DNA of 23,630 nucleotides from CAZLQR01 sp964366455. GTDB taxonomy: Bacteria > Patescibacteriota > Microgenomatia > UBA1406 > GWC2-37-13. Under the pieces are notes generated by a model. That model worked only from the letters and a program-made list of their open reading frames with translations, was not told the origin of the DNA and did no database searches. The translations under genes were made by a program, and so were the position numbers. Positions 15,106 through 21,833 of this stretch are shown here, piece by piece (position 1 is the stretch's first letter; every line of letters starts with the position of its first letter). The DNA lies in assembly GCA_964366455.1 (NCBI GenBank), contig CAYISZ010000011.1:1-23630 (forward strand), given 5' to 3'.

Positions 15106-17607
15106 ATGAAGGATAGATTTGAGTTTCTTTCTTACTCAATAGACAAAACAAACCATTCCTGCCGATTCAACTACAAGGCGGTTCATAAAGGAGTAGAGCA
15201 CCTGTATACCGAGGTCCTCAGACTCCCCAAAAAACCGACAAGATCAGATATCCCCCCAGAACTTATTGAGCGCCTACTAGGTTATCTACACATTGCTATA
15301 GGAGTTAGTTACTACAAAATCTACGCACCTTCTGAGGTAGTAATTAAATCGTCATTAACCGAATCCGAAGCTAATTTTTTTTCCAAACTTTACAAAAAAG
15401 GTCTAGGAGAGTTTTATTTTAGAAATAAACTCGATATCGACAATTCGCCTCAGTTTCCGGCTGCAGAAAAAAATGAAAAACATGCATTTGCGCTCGGAGA
15501 TACCACGCAGAACGTTCTTGTCGGAATTGGTGGGGGAAAGGACTCAATTGTTGCTCTAGAGTCATTAAAAGAGCAAGGATTTAACCCTACGGTCTTTGTG
15601 GTCGAGGGAGTAAATGAGAATGCGGTCATAGAGTCTGTGGTCGAGACAGCTGGAGTTCCGGTACTTAAGGTAAAAAGAGTTCTTGACGAGAAGTTACTAA
15701 GTCTAATTCCAGACTCATACAACGGCCATATACCAATCTCTGCCATCTACTCATTGATCGGATATCTACTAGCTTTACTTTATGATTTTTCCTACGTGGT
15801 TGTTGGAAATGAGCACAGTAGCAACTTTGGCAATATTTCTTATCAGTCCGTTGAGATCAATCATCAGTGGAGCAAGTCTATCGAGTATGAGAAAGAACTT
15901 CAGAACCTCTCGAAAGCGTATCTTAGCCAGGACATAACCTACTTTTCCATTATGAGACCGTTTTATGAAATAAGGATAGTTCAACAGTTTATAAAGTATT
16001 CCCAGTATTTTTCAAAGTTCTCAAGCTGTAACCGAGCCTTTAAAATCTCGAATCCAAACAAATCATTATGGTGTGGGGAATGCGCAAAGTGCGTATTCGT
16101 ATTCACGCTATTTTCAGCGTTTGTGAAGCCTGAAAAAATTGTCAATATTTTTGGACAAAATCTTTATGAAAATGACAGATTATTGCCTATGTTTAAGGAC
16201 GTTCTAGGTTTGGGTGAGATGAAGCCATTTGACTGCGTGGGTACCTTCGAGGAGGCTAAAGTAGCGTTTGAGATGGCGGGGGAATGGCATTCTCAAGCAA
16301 CCGTTTACCAGCAAATAAAACCTTTAATCGTGGTGACCGAAGAGCAAAAAAAACAGGTTTTCAGAACCGTGGTGAACGATACAGTTCCGCATAAGTTTAG
16401 ATTCAGTGGCATGAAAAGTGTTTTGATCGTCGGATATGGAAAAGAAGGCAAAGCGGCAGAGGAGTATCTAAGCGCAAAATACCCAAATATAAAGACATCT
16501 ATCGCAGATGAAAAGACTCATCTCGAAAATTTCCTCAAACAGGAAGATTTTGACATAGCAGTACGAAGTCCTGGGGTTCCAAAACAAAAGGTTAAGATTT
16601 ATAGTACGACAGGAACCAATCTATTTTTTTCGCAGTACAAACATAAGACAGTGGGGGTTACGGGAACCAAAGGCAAGAGCACGGTAACGACGCTAATTGG
16701 TCATATTCTCAAAAATTCAGGTAGGAACATAAAGGTATTGGGGAATATTGGAGAGCCGTTAATTAATGAGCTAACGACTGAAAATCCAGCAGACTGCGTG
16801 TATGTAGTTGAGCTCTCAAGTTACCAGTTGGACGATCTGAACTACTCGCCACACATCGCAGTAGCTGTCTCTTTATTCAACGATCATCTGGATTATCACA
16901 AGAACTCTGAGTCATATATCAACTCAAAAAAGAGGATTACTGAGTTTCAATCAAAGAAGGATTTATTTATTTATAGCGACTCATTTGAAGAATTCAAAGA
17001 CTGGGCCACTACTACTAAAGCCAGATCAAAACCTTTTGATAATGATCTAAATATCGATATGAATACCGTTCAGCTCAAAGGCGAGCACAATAGGGACAAT
17101 ATGAATGCAGCTATTACGGTATGTCGTGAATTGGGACTAGCCGACGACCAAATTGTTGACGGTCTAAAGACCTACAAACCATTACCTCATCGTATGGAAA
17201 ACGTGGGGACATATAAGGGCATTACTTTCTATGATGACGCTATCGCGGTGATACCAGAGGCCACAATCGCAGCTCTACAATCATTGGAAAACGTAGACAC
17301 GTTGTTGCTGGGTGGAACAGATCGCGGATATGACTTTACTCAACTTGAAAAGGTTATTAAGCAAAAAGGTGTTCGTAATTTAGTTTTATTCCCAGATACT
17401 GGAAGTCTATTGTTTCGAAACACTAGGGGAGAGTTTAACGTGCTAGAGACAGAGAGTATGAAAGAGGCGGTTGAGTTTTGTTATAAAAATACAAAGCCAG
17501 GTTCGATTTGTCTGCTTTCTACCGCATCACCAAGCTACAAACTCTGGAAGAACTTCGAGGAGAAGGGGAATGAGTTCCAGAAATTCGTTAAGGAACTAGC
17601 TCAATAA
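15106..17607 (+). CDS. fused MurL-type epimerase and MurD-type ligase
   Basis: Protein of 833 residues in two halves. Residues 1-405 resemble MurL, the ATP-dependent UDP-MurNAc-L-Ala-L-Glu epimerase: PP-loop GIGGGKDS (140-147), GNEHSSN (234-240) and the cysteine cluster C323, C326, C329. Residues 436-833 form a Mur ligase: Rossmann start VLIVGYGKEG (439-448), P-loop TGTKGKST (519-526), ELSSYQL (569-575), NDHLDYH (592-598), K608/K609, GEHNRDN (659-665) and HRMEN (695-699). The usual MurD NDSKATN motif is replaced by DDAIAVIPEAT (710-720), which fits a MurD2 that adds L-Glu. Together the halves would add L-Glu and flip it to D-Glu. The activity order is inferred from the Xanthomonas MurD2/MurL pair. 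Confidence 0.82.
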   Translation: MKDRFEFLSYSIDKTNHSCRFNYKAVHKGVEHLYTEVLRLPKKPTRSDIPPELIERLLGYLHIAIGVSYYKIYAPSEVVIKSSLTESEANFFSKLYKKGLGEFYFRNKLDIDNSPQFPAAEKNEKHAFALGDTTQNVLVGIGGGKDSIVALESLKEQGFNPTVFVVEGVNENAVIESVVETAGVPVLKVKRVLDEKLLSLIPDSYNGHIPISAIYSLIGYLLALLYDFSYVVVGNEHSSNFGNISYQSVEINHQWSKSIEYEKELQNLSKAYLSQDITYFSIMRPFYEIRIVQQFIKYSQYFSKFSSCNRAFKISNPNKSLWCGECAKCVFVFTLFSAFVKPEKIVNIFGQNLYENDRLLPMFKDVLGLGEMKPFDCVGTFEEAKVAFEMAGEWHSQATVYQQIKPLIVVTEEQKKQVFRTVVNDTVPHKFRFSGMKSVLIVGYGKEGKAAEEYLSAKYPNIKTSIADEKTHLENFLKQEDFDIAVRSPGVPKQKVKIYSTTGTNLFFSQYKHKTVGVTGTKGKSTVTTLIGHILKNSGRNIKVLGNIGEPLINELTTENPADCVYVVELSSYQLDDLNYSPHIAVAVSLFNDHLDYHKNSESYINSKKRITEFQSKKDLFIYSDSFEEFKDWATTTKARSKPFDNDLNIDMNTVQLKGEHNRDNMNAAITVCRELGLADDQIVDGLKTYKPLPHRMENVGTYKGITFYDDAIAVIPEATIAALQSLENVDTLLLGGTDRGYDFTQLEKVIKQKGVRNLVLFPDTGSLLFRNTRGEFNVLETESMKEAVEFCYKNTKPGSICLLSTASPSYKLWKNFEEKGNEFQKFVKELAQ

Positions 17608-17610
17608 AGT

Positions 17611-18048
17611 CTACTCATCTAGCATCTGCGCTCGTTTAATGTATTTTTCATCTTGCTTCATAGGGGTCTTGATAAAGCTGTCGACTAGCGATTGGGCCTC
17701 GTCAAAGGTGAGATAGTCAGCGGCTAGACACAAAACATTCATATGGTCATTTGCGCGGCCATGCTCGACCTGCTTGATTGAGTCACAAAGACCGGCTCGA
17801 ACGCCTTTTATTCGATTTGCAGCCACACTCATTCCAATCCCAGATCCACATACTGCAATGCCAAAAAACTCATCAGGTTTTTGCGCTACTGCTGTGGCAA
17901 CTTTTTTGCCAAACTCAGGGAAGTTGTCGACCGCATCATAAGAATAGTTCCCCATGTCTTCAACGCGGATATCCTTCTCTTGCAGATACTCCATAAGCTT
18001 ATTTTTAAGCTCAAATCCTCGATGGTCTGCTCCCATAAAGATTGTCAT
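17611..18048 (-). CDS. rpiB: ribose-5-phosphate isomerase B
   Basis: Enzyme of 145 residues that interconverts ribose-5-P and ribulose-5-P. Motifs: ADHRGFELK (7-15), the anion hole and catalytic C67 in VCGSGIGMS (66-74), NRIKGVRAG (78-86), and the H102 region in RANDHMNVL (98-106), matching the catalytic His of RpiB. With the Rpe-like protein it fits the non-oxidative pentose phosphate steps common in CPR. It converges on the mur fusion gene with only three bases between stops. The start is supported by TATACT six bases upstream. Confidence 0.92.
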   Translation of the reverse strand: MTIFMGADHRGFELKNKLMEYLQEKDIRVEDMGNYSYDAVDNFPEFGKKVATAVAQKPDEFFGIAVCGSGIGMSVAANRIKGVRAGLCDSIKQVEHGRANDHMNVLCLAADYLTFDEAQSLVDSFIKTPMKQDEKYIKRAQMLDE

Positions 18049-18054
18049 AACGTT

Positions 18055-18060
18055 AGTATA
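18055..18060 (-). promoter_or_regulatory. -10 box of rpiB
   Basis: TATACT on the minus strand ends six bases before the ATG at 18048. The 7-base array 18061-18088 abuts it and fills the -35 region. Confidence 0.55.
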
Positions 18061-18088
18061 TAGAATATTGAATATAGAATGTTGAATA
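18061..18088. repeat. 7-base word array between rpiB and fmt
   Basis: Four units at 7-base spacing alternating TAGAATA/TAGAATG with TTGAATA. Read in another phase, each unit begins GAAT. Confidence 0.7.
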
Positions 18089-18106
18089 TGGAAAAAATGT
18101 CAAAAC

Positions 18107-18130
18107 CCGTTAACGCGTTAACTCGTTAAC
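18107..18130. repeat. 8-base GTTAAC array upstream of fmt
   Basis: Three units of the form NCGTTAAC at exact 8-base spacing. The middle contains a perfect 14-base palindrome, GTTAACGCGTTAAC (18109-18122). It covers the place where the fmt -35 box would lie and could bind a dimeric protein. Confidence 0.72.
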
Positions 18131-18139
18131 CGATTGATA

Positions 18140-18145
18140 TATAAT
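18140..18145 (+). promoter_or_regulatory. -10 box of fmt
   Basis: TATAAT ends seven bases before the ATG at 18153. The spacer region upstream is formed by the GTTAAC array. Confidence 0.6.
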
Positions 18146-18152
18146 TGAGCTC

Positions 18153-19007
18153 ATGCAAAAGCTTAAGGTCGTATATTTTGGAACTCCAGATTTTTCTACT
18201 GAGTTACTCAAGAAACTAGTAGAAGACAAAAATATTCCAATTGAAATTATTGGTGTGGTAACTCAACAAGATAAAAAGGTGGGGAGAAAGCAAATTTTGA
18301 CCCCTTCCCCGGTCAAAATAGTGGCGGGGGAGTTTGGTTTACCCTTAAATCCAGACCTAAAAACGGCTGATTTAGCCTTGCTTTTTGCATTTGGAGAGGT
18401 TTTACCAGCAGAAATACTGTCAAAACCAAAGTTTGGATTCTGGAATGTGCATCCCTCACTTTTACCCCTGTATAGAGGGGCTTCGCCTGTTGCAACGCCC
18501 CTTTTGAATGGTGACGTTGAAACCGGTGCAACAATTATTAAAATGGATTCTGAGCTTGATCACGGACCTATAATTTCCCAACAAAAAACATATATTTTTC
18601 CTCTACAACGTAGAGATCAATTAACTGAAAGATTGGTAAATCTTTCTTACGAAATGCTAGGGGAGCTGTTCGGAAAATATGCGGGAAATATAGGGGAGGT
18701 CCCTATGGTCGAACAAGACCACTCAAAAGCCACCTACACAAAAAAGCTTTCTAAGCAAGATGGATTTGTTGATCTCTTAGAACTTAGAACTCAGAACTTA
18801 GAACTTATGCGCGAAATTTTTAACAAATATCGCGCATACTATCCTTGGCCGGGAATCTGGACTCTCCTACTGGATAAAAAAAGGTTGAAGATTACGAAGA
18901 TGCATTGGGAAAACGAAAAGATTGTAATCAAAAACGTGCAGTTGGAAGGGAAAAATGAGGTTTCGTTTGAGGAGTTTGAAAGAGCCTATAAAGCATTTAA
19001 TATCTAA
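18153..19007 (+). CDS. fmt: methionyl-tRNA formyltransferase
   Basis: Enzyme of 284 residues that formylates Met-tRNA for initiation using 10-formyl-THF. The catalytic set is present: N98, H100 and the SLLP loop (102-105), then D136 in MDSELDHG. The N-terminal YFGTPDFS (8-15) and the GRKQ loop (44-47) also match. The C-terminal tRNA-binding domain (about 215-284) is shorter than in E. coli (315 residues). A 7-base word array encodes residues about 208-219, just at the linker between the two domains. Confidence 0.92.
   Translation: MQKLKVVYFGTPDFSTELLKKLVEDKNIPIEIIGVVTQQDKKVGRKQILTPSPVKIVAGEFGLPLNPDLKTADLALLFAFGEVLPAEILSKPKFGFWNVHPSLLPLYRGASPVATPLLNGDVETGATIIKMDSELDHGPIISQQKTYIFPLQRRDQLTERLVNLSYEMLGELFGKYAGNIGEVPMVEQDHSKATYTKKLSKQDGFVDLLELRTQNLELMREIFNKYRAYYPWPGIWTLLLDKKRLKITKMHWENEKIVIKNVQLEGKNEVSFEEFERAYKAFNI
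18776..18810. repeat. 7-base word array at the fmt domain linker
   Basis: Units CTTAGAA at 18776, 18783 and 18797, CTCAGAA at 18790, and a decayed fifth unit at 18804, all at 7-base spacing. This is the cleanest array in the window. Confidence 0.8.
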
Positions 19008-19010
19008 TTT

Positions 19011-19289
19011 ATGGAACGAGATATTTCTTGGAGAAAAGAAGCGGCCTGTAAAGATAGTTCGCCGGATTTATATTATCAGCCGAGCTGGATGACCGATGCA
19101 ATGTGGAATACCGTAAGCGAAGCTTCAAAAGATTTTTGCAGAAGCTGTAAAGTCGAGACTGAATGTTACGATTTTGCGGATAAAAACAACGAGAAACATG
19201 GTATATGGGGTGGAGTTGACTTTGGAAAGAGCGCTAGAACTAGAAGAAGTCAGCGAAGGAAAGAACTTGCATTAAAGCTTAAAAAATGA
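19011..19289 (+). CDS. WhiB-like iron-sulphur regulator
   Basis: Small protein of 92 residues with the WhiB (Wbl) signature: four cysteines C13, C43, C46, C52 in the spacing C-x29-C-x2-C-x5-C, W7 ahead of the first, a GIWGG turn (64-68), and a basic tail (76-92) with an AT-hook-like or helix region for DNA contact. Wbl proteins bind a [4Fe-4S] cluster and act as redox or NO-sensitive transcription regulators, often by touching sigma region 4. The family is known mainly from Actinobacteria and their phages. It starts three bases after fmt; TAATAT at 18998-19003 ends seven bases before the ATG. Its 3' end overlaps the metal transporter gene by 18 bases. Confidence 0.85.
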   Translation: MERDISWRKEAACKDSSPDLYYQPSWMTDAMWNTVSEASKDFCRSCKVETECYDFADKNNEKHGIWGGVDFGKSARTRRSQRRKELALKLKK

Positions 19290-20003
19290 GCCGACTATAA
19301 AGGCGAATACAGCTGAGACGCTTCCTACTAGCACTACTTCTCCAATAGAACGAACGAATGTATGCTTTGTGACCTTCCAACGGAGAAAACCCAAAATGAG
19401 CAGAGCAGATAAAGTAAAGATACATGAGAGCGTAAAAAGATTCTGCATTTTATTCATAAAGATGTAAGGAATCAGAGGTATAGATCCAAATAAAATAAAT
19501 GCAAAAAATGTTGCGAGACCGGTATAAATAGGATTCTCCCCTCTTGGATCTGGAATCTCAAGTTCGTGATTCATCATAAAGTCAGCGTAGTAATCAGGGT
19601 TTTTTTCGTACAGCGATACTATCGATTCGGCATCGACCTTACTAAAGCCTTTACCCGTAAGAATCTCGATAGTTTCTTCTCGCTCCAACTTTGGATGATT
19701 TTTAATTTCATAAATTTCCTTTTTTCTTTCAAGGTCGTAAAGATCCTTCTCAGATCTAAGTGACAGAAAATTACTCAATCCCATTGACGCTCCATCGGCA
19801 ACTAAATTTGCAAGACCGAACAGAAGCACGATAATTAAAGGATATGTAGTAGAGCTTTGCTGTGCTCCAGCAAAACCCGCAACCACAGCAAAAGTAGTCA
19901 CGATACCATCACTTCCTCCATAAACAATTTCTTTCAGGTGGGTAGATAGAGGCGACATCTTATGTTCTTTATCAAGATGTTGTTGGAGTTTGGAATTCAC
20001 CAT
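19272..20003 (-). CDS. VIT1/CCC1-family metal transporter
   Basis: Membrane protein of 243 residues. Five hydrophobic segments lie at about 33-48, 54-79, 160-182, 189-207 and 218-240. Motifs EIVYGGSDGIVTTFA (25-39) and ADGASMGLSNFLS (69-81) are hallmarks of the family. The loop at about 85-150 is rich in Glu and Asp and holds the cytosolic metal-binding helices. These proteins export or sequester Fe2+ or Mn2+, usually by proton exchange. Direction and metal cannot be set from sequence. The start is backed by GATAAT six bases upstream, just after the tgt stop. It faces the WhiB-like gene. Confidence 0.88.
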   Translation of the reverse strand: MVNSKLQQHLDKEHKMSPLSTHLKEIVYGGSDGIVTTFAVVAGFAGAQQSSTTYPLIIVLLFGLANLVADGASMGLSNFLSLRSEKDLYDLERKKEIYEIKNHPKLEREETIEILTGKGFSKVDAESIVSLYEKNPDYYADFMMNHELEIPDPRGENPIYTGLATFFAFILFGSIPLIPYIFMNKMQNLFTLSCIFTLSALLILGFLRWKVTKHTFVRSIGEVVLVGSVSAVFAFIVGSFFKL

Positions 20004-20009
20004 AGGTTT

Positions 20010-20015
20010 ATTATC
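20010..20015 (-). promoter_or_regulatory. -10 box of the metal transporter gene
   Basis: GATAAT on the minus strand lies directly after the tgt stop codon and ends six bases before the ATG at 20003. Confidence 0.5.
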
Positions 20016-21164
20016 TCAGATTTTGTTTAGAACAATTTGTTCCTTTAGATAATTCATATATCTCTCCATCGTATATACATTGTGAAATGTCGCTATAGAG
20101 TAGCCCAAAAGTTCACGTTGTTTAAAAAGGTGGTGCAGGTAGGACTTAGTGAAGTTTGAGCACGCCCAGCAGGCACATTTCTCATCTATTTTTTCGAAAT
20201 TTTGTAAGTAAGTAGCTTTATTGATGTCTATTTCAGAGGTTTTGTGAACATTCCATTGATAGATTCTTCCTAGTCTGGCAATTCGAGTTGGTTCAACACA
20301 ATCAAAGGTATCAATACCATATGAAATAAGGTCTCTTAAATCATCTAGTTGACCAATTCCAAGAAGATGAACCGGTTTGTCTTCCGGTAGGTATGGCGCA
20401 CACCACTCGACCTGATTGCGCATCTCCTCTTTCGTCTCGCCCACTGACACTCCGCCAATTGCTATGCCATCTACCTCCTGCTTTGTTACAAATTTTGCTG
20501 ACTCTTTACGTAAATCCTCAAACTGGCCACCCTGAATGATGCCGTAGAGATATTGTTTGTGAGTTAACGGGTTAACGCGTTCACGAGTTTGTTTAATACA
20601 ACGAAGAAGCCAGTCATGGGTTCGGTTCATGGATTTTTTGGCATATTCATGGGTTGCATTTAGATAGGTGCACTCATCAAAAGCCATCATGAGATCGGCT
20701 CCAATTTCTTGTTGGAATCTCATCGAACTCTCTGGACTGAATTCAATAAGTTTCCCATCATATACCGATCTAAACTTAACCCCATCTTCAGAAATCTTAA
20801 CCAACAAAGGTTCTTCGTTAGTATCCCCTCTCAACTTACTCGTTCGTCTTTCATTTTTACCAAGGCTGAAAACCTGAAAACCTCCGGAATCGGACATAAG
20901 TGGTGTAGGGAGTTTGGAGTATTTATGGATTCCTCCAGTTTTGTTTATAATGTCTGACCCAGGATGAGTGACTAGGTGATAGGTGTTCACAAACATTAGT
21001 TGAACATTCATTTCAGGAATTTGCTCAGGAAGGATTCCTTTAAGAGTCCCTTTAGTTGCGCATGGTACGAACGTTGGCGTTTGAACCACACCGTGAGCGG
21101 TTTGGATTGTCCCAATGCGCGCTTTCGATTTCGTAGACCTATGGTGAACTGTATAGAAACCCAT
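20016..21164 (-). CDS. tgt: queuine tRNA-ribosyltransferase (TGT)
   Basis: Enzyme of 382 residues that swaps guanine 34 of tRNAs with GUN anticodons for preQ1 or queuine. D92 in SDSGGFQVF (91-99), QGG (211-213), nucleophile D288 in FDCVEPTRIARLGR (287-300) and the zinc site C330, C332, C335 with H361 are all present. The residue 104-128 region is longer than usual. An in-frame GTG at 21182 exists, but TATACT ends six bases before the ATG at 21164, so that start is used. No queuosine synthesis gene is in view, so the base may be salvaged. Confidence 0.93.
   Translation of the reverse strand: MGFYTVHHRSTKSKARIGTIQTAHGVVQTPTFVPCATKGTLKGILPEQIPEMNVQLMFVNTYHLVTHPGSDIINKTGGIHKYSKLPTPLMSDSGGFQVFSLGKNERRTSKLRGDTNEEPLLVKISEDGVKFRSVYDGKLIEFSPESSMRFQQEIGADLMMAFDECTYLNATHEYAKKSMNRTHDWLLRCIKQTRERVNPLTHKQYLYGIIQGGQFEDLRKESAKFVTKQEVDGIAIGGVSVGETKEEMRNQVEWCAPYLPEDKPVHLLGIGQLDDLRDLISYGIDTFDCVEPTRIARLGRIYQWNVHKTSEIDINKATYLQNFEKIDEKCACWACSNFTKSYLHHLFKQRELLGYSIATFHNVYTMERYMNYLKEQIVLNKI
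20561..20590. repeat. 8-base GTTAAC array inside tgt
   Basis: Units GAGTTAAC and GGGTTAAC, then decayed GCGTTCAC and GAGTTTG, at 8-base spacing. They encode residues about 191-201, a stretch just before the LYGIIQGG strand. It is the coding counterpart of the arrays near fmt and upstream of tgt. Confidence 0.7.
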
Positions 21165-21170
21165 TATGGA

Positions 21171-21176
21171 AGTATA
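21171..21176 (-). promoter_or_regulatory. -10 box of tgt
   Basis: TATACT on the minus strand ends six bases before the ATG at 21164. Confidence 0.55.
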
Positions 21177-21197
21177 AAACACTGAGTTGAGTAATTG

Positions 21198-21278
21198 CGA
21201 GTAAAACGGGTAAAACGAGTTGATTTAATATTAACTGTTATATAGTTAACTGGTTAATAAACTCGTTAACACGTTAAC
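21198..21278. repeat. 9-base and 8-base arrays upstream of tgt
   Basis: Two units CGAGTAAAA/CGGGTAAAA at 9-base spacing (21198-21215), then GTTAAC-type 8-base units at 21243, 21251 (GTTAAT), 21263 and 21271, with a four-base slip between the pairs. This fills most of the gap between tgt and the four-helix membrane protein gene. Confidence 0.65.
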
Positions 21279-21308
21279 CCGAAATAAATAAATGAGGAAT
21301 GGGAGAGT

Positions 21309-21770
21309 TTATTTATACATCGATCGAACCTGAAAGATGAAGTAGCCACCGATTACTGCGTTTAAGGCTGCAGTTACTAGTTGAAATGTTACCAACGATC
21401 CTACTACTGAGACGATTGTGGAGTAAAATAGCAAATTCCATCCCGCTTTTTTTCTTTTAAACAAACCAGGAAGTGCCATTGCCTCAAGAACCAAAGCAAC
21501 TAAGCTGAAAAATGTTCCTAATCCAAAGACCGCTGCATTTGCTCCACCAAGAACTGCAAATGGTGCTAAAAATGCTCCCAATCCGATTGCCGCAAGCATC
21601 ACAGGGAGTGCGAGCACTAAACCTACTAACGCAAACCAAGGTCCAAAATTTACAAGAAATTCTTTTACGCCTGTTGGAAGTTGAAAAGGTGCCTTTTTTA
21701 CAAAATAACCATTAAGGGTTTCTTCTAGGTTGGATAAGGAAGTCATTGCTGAAGACTTAGATGTTGCCAT
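21309..21770 (-). CDS. four-helix membrane protein of unknown function
   Basis: Protein of 153 residues that I cannot assign. After a Ser/Thr-rich start and an amphipathic stretch (15-40, with LPTGVKEFLVNFGPWF) there are about four membrane segments: roughly 41-62, 64-92 (Ala/Gly-rich), 108-128 and 130-147. A basic loop FKRKKAG lies before the third. Possible starts are 21779, 21776 and 21770; the last fits a promoter TTGACA-17-TACTAT with seven bases to the ATG. It shares its promoter region with the divergent tatD gene. I have a vague memory of similar small proteins in CPR genomes but cannot name a family. Confidence 0.75.
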   Translation of the reverse strand: MATSKSSAMTSLSNLEETLNGYFVKKAPFQLPTGVKEFLVNFGPWFALVGLVLALPVMLAAIGLGAFLAPFAVLGGANAAVFGLGTFFSLVALVLEAMALPGLFKRKKAGWNLLFYSTIVSVVGSLVTFQLVTAALNAVIGGYFIFQVRSMYK

Positions 21771-21777
21771 TAGCATC

Positions 21778-21806
21778 ATAGTAAATTACACCATTACACT
21801 TGTCAA
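21778..21806 (-). promoter_or_regulatory. promoter of the four-helix protein gene
   Basis: Minus strand: TTGACA (21806-21801), 17 bases, TACTAT (21783-21778), then seven bases to the ATG at 21770. Its -35 overlaps that of tatD on the other strand. Confidence 0.6.
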
Positions 21807-21827
21807 GCGAATTTTAGAATCTATAAT
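21800..21827 (+). promoter_or_regulatory. promoter of tatD
   Basis: TTGTCA (21800-21805), 16 bases, TATAAT (21822-21827), six bases to the ATG at 21834. Confidence 0.7.
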
Positions 21828-21833
21828 GATTTG

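Noticed and set aside
18061..18130. CRISPR array
   Set aside because: Units are only 7-8 bases long, directly adjoining, with no spacers and no cas genes nearby.
2341..21164. Alternative genetic code with TGA as glycine
   Set aside because: TGA ends pilB in an ATGA overlap and ends tgt at the normal family length, and no gene needs TGA read-through.
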